Below are positions 1-5,794 of a DNA stretch of 13,320 nucleotides, one piece after another. The stretch is from Acidobacteriota bacterium (GTDB lineage Bacteria; Acidobacteriota; Terriglobia; Terriglobales; Acidobacteriaceae): assembly GCA_021851465.1 (NCBI GenBank), contig JAJZDL010000058.1, positions 1 to 13,320 on the forward strand, written 5' to 3'. The notes below the pieces were generated by a model. It was not told the origin of the DNA and did not search any database. It saw nothing but the letters and a program-made list of their open reading frames with translations. How positions within the stretch are numbered: position 1 is the stretch's first letter; each line of letters starts with the position of its first letter. A program made the translations under genes and the position numbers.

Positions 1-114
1 GCACATCGCGCACTTAGCCTTGTAGGTGTCCGCCCCGCTGCTCTGGGCAAACGCCGCGGTTGCCGTCGCTGTCGCCATCATGGCGGCAAGCACAACTCCA
101 GCTCGAATCTTCAT
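1..114 (-). CDS. Small c-type cytochrome, N-terminal part only
   Basis: Partial gene, cut by the left edge after 38 codons. The visible part is a Sec signal peptide (Met-Lys-Ile-Arg, then an Ala/Met/Thr-rich core ending near AFAQS) followed by SSGADTYKAKCAMC. That ending is the start of a CxxC(H) heme-binding site in the position usual for monoheme class I cytochromes c, so a soluble periplasmic electron carrier is likely. The start is supported by GAGGAG at 122-127 on the minus strand, seven bases before the ATG. It begins 48 bases after the stop of the outer-membrane barrel gene, so it is probably the third gene of that operon. The fifth motif residue (His), the Met ligand and the total heme number lie outside the window, so a larger cytochrome cannot be excluded. 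Confidence 0.72.
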   Translation of the reverse strand, partial: MKIRAGVVLAAMMATATATAAFAQSSGADTYKAKCAMC

Positions 115-162
115 GTTCAATCTCCTCTTCAGTAGTAGCTATCTCGATCTCGTTCGCTGGGC

Positions 163-2802
163 CTAAAACTCGTAGTGCATAGCCAGTGTAACGTTGTTCG
201 CGTGAAAGTTCCTGGGCGCGCTCAGCCCTGCCGGCGATTCGGTCAGGCCGGTCGGGCCGGGCAGTCCGGCGGCAGCGCAGGAGAGAACGGTTGCCGGGGC
301 CGTGGGCGTGGGGTTGTTTTCGCTACAGTAGGGCGCGCCGGAGGGGCCACCCTCGCCGTATCCGTAGTAGTCGTACTCCGCCTTCCATATCCAGCCCGGA
401 CGAACCGTCCATGCAACATTCAAATACGGCGTCTGATACGCGGACTGAAGAGACCCGTTGACCGCCTGCGCATCGTTGAAGAACTGGTTGCCGCTTACTG
501 CGCTGATGCGGTATCCCGCGCCGGTGTGCAGCGACTTGTTCGGCACATACATGAGCCCGATGGACGCATACTGCGTCGGAGCGTCCATGAAGTCCTTGAC
601 CGGCCCGAACTCGTAGTAGGTCGTTCCCCGGACAGTCGCGCCAGGGCACGCCGTACCGCTGGCCGTGGCTGCGCCGGGCAGCGTGGCCGAGGAGGAGGCG
701 TCATAGCAGATGTTGGTCGCCGTATACACATCCGAGTACGAGTAGTTCACGTCGAACTCATAGTGCTCATTCGGGGCCAGCACAGCACCCACGCTCAACA
801 CTCTGCTGTGATCGACGTGGTCGAGCGGCCCAGCCGCGGCGCCCGCAGTGGTTGGCGGAAGATCCGGGCCGAGAAACACCCCGCCCGCCTGCTTCGACCA
901 GTCGCCGGAGTTGTTGGTGTTGTTACGGCGTTCCCGGTCGTTGTAGGCGGCCGAGATCGTCGCCCAGGGCCTCGGACGGTACAGCGTGTGGATCCGGTAG
1001 TGCTGCGTCTGGCGCGGGTCGATCGGCGTCAGCACGTTGTTGTCGTAGATCGCCTCCACCGTCCCGTTGATGTCCCAGTGTTCGGTGGGACGCACGGCGA
1101 CGTTGAGGATCCCGCCATTCTCGAAGATGGTTAAAGACTCATTCGCCGGGTTCGATGAGATCGCCGCACCCTGCACAATCGTGTTCGAGCCGTAGCGATA
1201 GGTCAGCGAGAGCGTGGCGCGCGAGCTGGCATCCCAGGTTGCGGTCGCGTTGTTGGTCAGGATCTTCTGGCCAAAGTAGCCAAAGGAAAGCACCCCGTTG
1301 CTGTTGCCAACAAACGTCGCGGTCGCGGGCGTAAACGTGCCCGCATAGTTGATGGTCCCGTAGCCAGGCGCTGTGGCCGTCGCCTCGGTACTTTCGGCCC
1401 CGGCAATGTCGGTCCTGCCCGGTTCGTGGACGTTGGAGAAGTAAATCTGGTCGGAGAGGCTGAAATTCTTCATCGCCTGCCAGGTGATGCCAAACTCAGC
1501 GCCAACATCATGCCGCTTCGCCGACGACCAGCCGGTAAACGTCTCGGTGCGGATGTCCGAGGCAGGCTTCGACCCACTGGCGGGCACATAATACTGGCCC
1601 TGCCAGGAATCGTAATAGTTGGGGAGATTGGACCTCGCCTCCGTGTAGCGGAAGCTGCCGTTGGCTTCGATGTTCCGGATGCTCGAACTCTGGAACCGCA
1701 GGATCTCGGTGGGATAGAGGAGCCGCGTCGGCTGATACCGCGCATAGCTTGCATTCACATTGCACGCCGGATCGACCACCGGCAGGCCGCTGCTTCCGGA
1801 GGCGGAGGTGAGGACCACGCCCGGTGTCGCAACGCTTGGACTACAGTTCGTGGCGGCGTAGGGTGCCGTGCTGTTGTATCCGCCAAGGGAGACCGGAAGG
1901 CCGTTCGACTCCTGCACAGTCAGGGTGCTGGGATCCAACGTGTAGTAGGAGTTCTCCTTGAAGTGGGTGACCTCCTCCTCAAACGTGATCTTGGTCTCCG
2001 CATAGGGTTTCCAGTCGATCCCTCCGATGAAATCGTCGGTGCTGTTGCGCATGAACTCCTGCAGCAACATGCCCGTCACGCCTTCGCCTTCGGTAAGGCC
2101 AATGCCGCCGGGGCTCAGCGTCGGCCCCTGGAAGACGTTCTGCGAGTACGCCGCGCGCAGCGTGATCTTCGAGAGAGGGAAGACCGTGAGATTGGTGTCC
2201 GTCATCCTGCGAACGGTGTTGAACTTGAACGGCGAATCGTTCATCTGCGGCCAGGCGTAGGAGCCAAGCGAGCCTGCGGGGCCGATGGGGACCGACTGCC
2301 CGCCAGGGATCAGCGCATTGCCCAGCAGGTCGTAGTCGAAGTACTGGCGGTCGCGCCGGAAGACCCCGGAGAACTCGTAGAGCTTGCCCTTCGAGAAGTT
2401 CAGTGTGTTGTACTCGTCCGGGTCGCCGCCGAACCCATTGCTGAAGGCGGTCAGATCGTCCAGAAGAGGGTGCTTTGTCCCCGGCAGCGCATGCATCGTG
2501 AACGTCTGCCCGAGCACACGCGGCCCGGACTGGATATTGACCAGCGTGTCGTACATCGCCCCGCTGCCGGAGACGCCCGACATGTGGCCGCCCAGATCCG
2601 CCGTCTGATGGATCGCATATCCGTCCTGCTGCTGCTCCTGTGCCGCGCCGGGGCTTGCATCCGAAGCGGCAGCGCTCTGGCCGACCGCAACCCCTGTAGT
2701 CAGCAGTAGAAGGGCGACTCCAAGGCCTCCGGCGACCCGTTGGGTCATGGTACAGGAGCGATACTCGTGGGTCAGCCGAGAAAACCAATCGAAGTTTTTC
2801 AT
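163..2802 (-). CDS. MtrB/PioB-type outer-membrane beta-barrel of a porin-cytochrome conduit
   Basis: Predicted 879-residue outer-membrane barrel that would sheath a periplasmic multiheme cytochrome and let electrons cross the outer membrane. It has an export signal (core GGLGVALLLLTTGVAVGQS), then Gly/Tyr/Asn-rich alternating strands throughout, and it ends in ...LAMHYEF, with the terminal Phe typical of barrels inserted by the BAM machinery. It is longer than Shewanella MtrB (about 700 residues). The start at 2802 is preferred because GAGG lies six bases upstream; an ATG at 2814 has no ribosome site, and one at 2748 would give a shorter signal peptide. The mature part has exactly six cysteines, in three close pairs (residues about 320/347, 699/719, 826/842). 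The decaheme gene lies 119 bases upstream. Assignment rests on barrel features plus neighbours; I see no similarity that would name the metal or donor used. Confidence 0.83.
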   Translation of the reverse strand: MKNFDWFSRLTHEYRSCTMTQRVAGGLGVALLLLTTGVAVGQSAAASDASPGAAQEQQQDGYAIHQTADLGGHMSGVSGSGAMYDTLVNIQSGPRVLGQTFTMHALPGTKHPLLDDLTAFSNGFGGDPDEYNTLNFSKGKLYEFSGVFRRDRQYFDYDLLGNALIPGGQSVPIGPAGSLGSYAWPQMNDSPFKFNTVRRMTDTNLTVFPLSKITLRAAYSQNVFQGPTLSPGGIGLTEGEGVTGMLLQEFMRNSTDDFIGGIDWKPYAETKITFEEEVTHFKENSYYTLDPSTLTVQESNGLPVSLGGYNSTAPYAATNCSPSVATPGVVLTSASGSSGLPVVDPACNVNASYARYQPTRLLYPTEILRFQSSSIRNIEANGSFRYTEARSNLPNYYDSWQGQYYVPASGSKPASDIRTETFTGWSSAKRHDVGAEFGITWQAMKNFSLSDQIYFSNVHEPGRTDIAGAESTEATATAPGYGTINYAGTFTPATATFVGNSNGVLSFGYFGQKILTNNATATWDASSRATLSLTYRYGSNTIVQGAAISSNPANESLTIFENGGILNVAVRPTEHWDINGTVEAIYDNNVLTPIDPRQTQHYRIHTLYRPRPWATISAAYNDRERRNNTNNSGDWSKQAGGVFLGPDLPPTTAGAAAGPLDHVDHSRVLSVGAVLAPNEHYEFDVNYSYSDVYTATNICYDASSSATLPGAATASGTACPGATVRGTTYYEFGPVKDFMDAPTQYASIGLMYVPNKSLHTGAGYRISAVSGNQFFNDAQAVNGSLQSAYQTPYLNVAWTVRPGWIWKAEYDYYGYGEGGPSGAPYCSENNPTPTAPATVLSCAAAGLPGPTGLTESPAGLSAPRNFHANNVTLAMHYEF

Positions 2803-2877
2803 CTCAAGCCTCATTTGCAGTCAATATTGCAGCCTTGGAACCATCTACTCAGGAACGGCAGTGCTGTGTGCTATCGA

Positions 2878-2909
2878 CCGCGCCGTTCGATCATGGCTGG
2901 ACGGCGCGG
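2878..2909 (-). other. Hairpin between decaheme and barrel genes
   Basis: CCGCGCCGT (2878-2886) and ACGGCGCGG (2901-2909) form a perfect 9-bp stem with a 14-base loop, lying 13 bases after the decaheme stop. No run of T follows on the minus strand, so it is not a normal intrinsic terminator. Within a co-transcribed pair it could protect the upstream message or reduce read-through. Confidence 0.5.
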
Positions 2910-2921
2910 CCTTCGGGTTCA

Positions 2922-3842
2922 TTACCGGATGAACGCTGCATTGATGTTCGATCCGTGGATCATCGTGTGGCAGTCGGTGCAGGGCGTTATCTCCGACGAC
3001 CCTTGCCCCTGGTTGTGGATCGCGTCGGCGCCCACCGGGCTGTGGCACTGGTTGCACAAGGTATTGATGTTGGGCATATTCAGCAGCCGCGCATTCTGAG
3101 AGCCATGCGGCGTGTGGCACGCCAGGCACCCCTCCGCCCGCACCGGCGGGTGCTCGTAGACAAACGGGCCGCGCGTCTCCATGTGGCACTTGGTGCAGAT
3201 CAGGTTCTGGTCCGCGGTGGCCTTGAGGTTGCTGTTCAGGAAGCTGCCGTGAACGTCGTGGCAGTCGCTGCACTTCAGTACGCCCTCATCCACTGGATGA
3301 TGGAACGGCATGTCGAACGACGGCTTCACGTCCGTGTGGCACTGGTAGCAGAGCTGCGGCTGCGAGGCCTTGAGCAGGTTCGCCTCGCTCCCGGCATCGT
3401 GGATGCTGTGGCAACTGGTGCAGCTTACGCCGGCCTTGGCATGAGGAGAGCGGTCGAAGTTGGGGTGCGTCTTGGCGTGGCACTGCAGGCACGTCGCGTC
3501 CACCTGACTGGGCGTGAGCTTGCTGATCTGTTTGATCTTGGTCACGTCCCCGCCGCTATCGACGTGTGCCTTCCCCGGCCCGTGGCAGCTCTCGCAGCTT
3601 GCGCCCGTGCCGCCATGCAGCAGCGCCAGCTTCGAGTGCGGATTGCTGCTGAACTTCTTGGCAACATCCGCGTGGCAGGTCGCGCAGACATCCGAACCGA
3701 CATAATCGGCCGGATTGGCGGCGCCAGTCTTCTCCGTCACGGCAGCCTGCTTGTTTCCACTCGCGGCGTAAAGGACACCGGCCCGCGGCGACAGCCCAGT
3801 CAGTAAAGCAATCAATGCCGCATAAAATAAAATCCGTTTCAT
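2922..3842 (-). CDS. Decaheme c-type cytochrome, DmsE/MtrA family
   Basis: 306-residue periplasmic cytochrome with a Sec signal peptide (MKRILFYAALIALLTGLSPR..., cleavage near residue 27) and ten CxxCH heme sites, starting at residues 53, 83, 118, 141, 165, 191, 216, 239, 263 and 288. The size and ten evenly spaced sites match the DmsE/MtrA/PioA family, which form a heme wire inserted into an MtrB-type barrel. Extra His residues (for example in SNPHS, SPHAK and MPFHHP) can serve as distal ligands. The start is set by GGAGGGG at 3847-3853, just upstream on the minus strand. It is the first gene of the leftward operon, followed by its barrel partner. Direction of electron flow (export to minerals or an extracellular acceptor, or uptake as in PioAB) cannot be read from sequence; the divergent quinol oxidoreductase genes favour export. 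Confidence 0.92.
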   Translation of the reverse strand: MKRILFYAALIALLTGLSPRAGVLYAASGNKQAAVTEKTGAANPADYVGSDVCATCHADVAKKFSSNPHSKLALLHGGTGASCESCHGPGKAHVDSGGDVTKIKQISKLTPSQVDATCLQCHAKTHPNFDRSPHAKAGVSCTSCHSIHDAGSEANLLKASQPQLCYQCHTDVKPSFDMPFHHPVDEGVLKCSDCHDVHGSFLNSNLKATADQNLICTKCHMETRGPFVYEHPPVRAEGCLACHTPHGSQNARLLNMPNINTLCNQCHSPVGADAIHNQGQGSSEITPCTDCHTMIHGSNINAAFIR

Positions 3843-4034
3843 TCAGCCCCTCCGCGGAGTGCGTCCGCACAGACTGGTCGCCCTATGACCGCACCTTTGT
3901 TCCGGTTCTCTAACACCATTGCTCCGTCTGTCAAACGACCTCGCTTCCGCCCCGGTTGCCCGGAAACGGAAGCTCCGTTCGGCACAGTTATGTTTGTCGA
4001 ACAAAGCAACTGTAGGATGTCGAACCGGGAGTTG

Positions 4035-4054
4035 GATGTGACAGCTATCACATC
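4035..4054. promoter_or_regulatory. CRP/FNR-family operator-like palindrome
   Basis: GATGTGACAGCTATCACATC contains TGTGA, six bases, then TCACA, which is the textbook CRP half-site arrangement, with two further matched bases on each side. Its centre is about 202 bases before the decaheme start and about 450 before the tetraheme start. An acidobacterial CRP/FNR-family regulator could bind here. The cognate regulator is not in the window. Confidence 0.5.
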
Positions 4055-4115
4055 TGATGACAGGTGCAATCAAAAAATAACGGACGAAAAATCTGAGTTT
4101 GTTTCATCTGATTAT

Positions 4116-4134
4116 ACGCAAAGGTTTTTTGCGT
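4116..4134. promoter_or_regulatory. Inverted repeat ACGCAAA/TTTGCGT
   Basis: Perfect 7-bp inverted repeat (4116-4122 and 4128-4134) with a 5-base centre, inside the AT-rich divergent promoter region. It could be an operator or a small hairpin in a leader; nothing decides between them. Confidence 0.3.
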
Positions 4135-4208
4135 TGTGCCGTTCCATTTTGCCTTTCAAATCTCGCGTGTAAGTCCGCATCTTATATCGAACATTAATCG
4201 AGAAATCG

Positions 4209-4223
4209 CCCAATTTTATTGGG
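4209..4223. promoter_or_regulatory. Inverted repeat CCCAAT/ATTGGG
   Basis: CCCAAT, three T, ATTGGG: a perfect 6-bp inverted repeat with a 3-base centre, followed on the plus strand by TATTTTG. It could be an operator or a weak terminator; the lack of an upstream gene on the plus strand argues against the latter. Confidence 0.3.
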
Positions 4224-4313
4224 TATTTTGAATAGGATGGAATTTATCTCCTGGATTGTTTCCGGACTGCCCGACAAAGGTTTGCGTCGGTTCGCGCCTC
4301 GGCGCCGGGTCGT

Positions 4314-4357
4314 TATTAATTCCGTAGCATCCGGCTATTAATTTCCTAGCATCCGCC
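4314..4357 (+). repeat. Tandem 22-bp repeat upstream of the quinol oxidoreductase operon
   Basis: Two adjacent 22-base units (4314-4335 and 4336-4357) match at 19 of 22 positions. Each begins TATTAATT and contains TAGCATCCG. The period is about two helical turns, so a regulator could bind both units on one face. It ends 136 bases before the tetraheme start. Confidence 0.55.
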
Positions 4358-4493
4358 TGTCCTACAACCTGTGATGCAGCTCACATACAGTCATCTCGCC
4401 TGCCTCCTACAAATGGCTTGGCGATGCGGAGTGCCGCTCGTCCATCCCGGCTCGTCGCATCGGCAGGCCATGTTTGGAAGGAAAATCTCCTCG

Positions 4494-4964
4494 ATGAGTC
4501 GCTTCAAGGATGCGGGGCATCTCTTCCGCTTTGCCTTTCTCTTCGTTGTCGCCTTTGCGGTCTTTCTCGTCGTCCGCCACTTTGTCGTGCCCAGGAGCTT
4601 TGGAGAGTACGGCCACTACCGCGGCGCCGCCATCGGCGAGATCGCCGCCCACCCAATCCACTTCGCCGGCCACCAGGCCTGCGAGGCCTGTCATGCGGAC
4701 ATTGCCGACACAAAGAAGGCCGGCAAGCACGCCACCGTCAACTGCGAGGCCTGCCACGGCCCGCTGGCCAACCACGCCGCCGACCCCTCCATCCAACCCG
4801 CCAAGCTGGACACCGCAGTCCTCTGTATCCGCTGTCACGCCGCCAGCGCCGCCAAGCCCAAGGACTTCCCGCAGGTCGACGCCGAACAGCACTCCAGCGG
4901 GGTTGCCTGCGAGACCTGCCATCAGCCGCATAGCCCCGCCATCCAGGCTGGAGGTGCCAAGTGA
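4494..4964 (+). CDS. Membrane-anchored tetraheme c-type cytochrome
   Basis: 156-residue protein with an uncleaved N-terminal membrane helix (about residues 11-33, LFRFAFLFVVAFAVFLVVRH) and a periplasmic domain with four CxxCH heme sites at residues 63, 84, 111 and 139. The stretch GEYGHYRGAAIGEIAAHPIHF before the first heme resembles the small multiheme subunits that accompany NrfD-type quinol oxidoreductases (Cbc, Act and Nrf complexes). It would take electrons from the FeS subunit and hand them to periplasmic carriers such as the divergent decaheme. The start at 4494 puts a short basic segment before the helix and has GGAAGGA at 4476-4482; an in-frame ATG at 4470 is possible, while one at 4371 adds an unconvincing leader. 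Its stop overlaps the next start (GTGA), so the two are translationally coupled. Confidence 0.85.
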   Translation: MSRFKDAGHLFRFAFLFVVAFAVFLVVRHFVVPRSFGEYGHYRGAAIGEIAAHPIHFAGHQACEACHADIADTKKAGKHATVNCEACHGPLANHAADPSIQPAKLDTAVLCIRCHAASAAKPKDFPQVDAEQHSSGVACETCHQPHSPAIQAGGAK

Positions 4965-5695
4965 AGATCGACCGACGCCATTTTCTGGTCATGCTGCCCG
5001 CGGCAGCCATCGCATGGAAGTATCTCCTCGCCGGAACCCCCGAGGCCTCGCCCAACTACACCATGACCGACCACTGGTGGAGCATGTTGATCGACATCCC
5101 AAAGTGCATCGGCTGCGGCAATTGCGTGCGCGCCTGCGCCGTCGAGAACGACGTGCCGGATGGGCACTTCCGCACCTGGGTGGAACGCTACCTGGTCACC
5201 GACTGGCACATGGAAAACCCCGAGGTCGTCTCGCCCGATGGCGGCAAGGAGGGCTTTTCCGCAGCCCCGGCGGAAGAGAACGGAAAGTACTTCTTCGTCC
5301 CCAAGTTGTGCAACCACTGCGCGGATTCGCCCTGCACCCAGGTCTGCCCGGTCGGTGCCACCTTCATCGCTCCCGACGGCGTGGTCCTGGTGGACCAGAC
5401 CTACTGCCTCGGCTGCGCCTATTGCGTGCAGGCCTGCCCCTACGGCTGCCGCTACATCCATCCCGAAAAGCGGGTGGCGGACAAATGCACGCTCTGCTAT
5501 CACCGGATCACCAAGGGGCTCAAACCGGCGTGCGTGGAAAATTGTCCCACCGGAGCGCGCCAACTGGTCGACCTCAAAGATCCCTACGACCCCATCCATG
5601 CCTTCCTGAAGACCCACTACGTCCAGGTGCTCAAGCCGCAGATGGCCACTGGAGCAAAGGTCTTCTACAACGAGATGGACGGTTCGGTCCGCTAG
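4961..5695 (+). CDS. Tat-exported [4Fe-4S] ferredoxin-type subunit (NrfC/DmsB/PsrB family)
   Basis: 244 residues, GTG start overlapping the previous stop by four bases, with GGAGGT at 4950-4955 as ribosome site. The N-terminus MKIDRRHFLVMLPAAAIAW carries a twin-arginine motif (DRRHFL), so it is exported folded, perhaps staying membrane-attached. Sixteen cysteines form four cluster sites: 49/52/55/59, 117/120/125/129, 149/152/155/159 and 176/179/191/195, the NrfC/DmsB/PsrB pattern; a further Cys163 follows the third. The family relays electrons between an NrfD-type membrane subunit and a partner enzyme or cytochrome. Here the neighbours are a tetraheme cytochrome and an NrfD-like protein, with no molybdopterin subunit in the operon, so the likely path is quinol to FeS to hemes. 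Confidence 0.92.
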   Translation: MKIDRRHFLVMLPAAAIAWKYLLAGTPEASPNYTMTDHWWSMLIDIPKCIGCGNCVRACAVENDVPDGHFRTWVERYLVTDWHMENPEVVSPDGGKEGFSAAPAEENGKYFFVPKLCNHCADSPCTQVCPVGATFIAPDGVVLVDQTYCLGCAYCVQACPYGCRYIHPEKRVADKCTLCYHRITKGLKPACVENCPTGARQLVDLKDPYDPIHAFLKTHYVQVLKPQMATGAKVFYNEMDGSVR

Positions 5696-5716
5696 TGCAG
5701 GTGCTATCGAAAAATT

Positions 5717-5763
5717 GTCATTTTGACCCTGAGCTTGTCGAAGGGGAAGAATCCCCGTATTTT
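5717..5763. repeat. Dispersed GTCATT...GAATCCCC repeat inside the operon
   Basis: The 99-base gap between the FeS and NrfD-like genes holds an element starting GTCATTTTGACCCTGAGC and ending GAAGAATCCCCGTATTT, with GGGG/CCCC able to pair across AAGAAT. A related copy lies at 7309-7345 (GTCATTCTGAGCGCAGCG, then AAGAATCCCCGCATTT). I recall such elements as common in acidobacterial intergenic DNA. It separates genes that otherwise look tightly coupled. Confidence 0.6.
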
Positions 5764-5794
5764 CCTCGCTGCCATCCCAGAATCGGAGAGCAAT

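Larger units (their letters stand above)
3843..4493. promoter_or_regulatory. Shared divergent control region of the two redox operons
   Basis: 651 bases without a convincing gene between two divergent redox operons. The middle (about 4055-4345) is clearly richer in A+T than the flanking genes. It contains a CRP-type palindrome (4035-4054), an 8-bp direct repeat TGTCGAAC (3995-4002 and 4018-4025), inverted repeats ACGCAAA/TTTGCGT (4116-4134) and CCCAAT/ATTGGG (4209-4223), and a tandem 22-bp repeat (4314-4357). A possible rightward promoter is TTGGGT (4219) with TTTATC (4243), spaced 18, but this is weak. Short open frames on either strand here have no ribosome site or recognisable content. Confidence 0.6.

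Noticed and set aside
1426..2709. 427-residue plus-strand frame
   Set aside because: Antisense to the barrel gene, no ribosome site or recognisable domain.
2835..3806. 323-residue plus-strand frame
   Set aside because: Antisense to the decaheme gene; its translation lacks any heme or other motif.
3839..4073. Two 76-residue minus-strand frames upstream of the decaheme gene
   Set aside because: They overlap the control region and its palindrome, have no ribosome site and no recognisable content.
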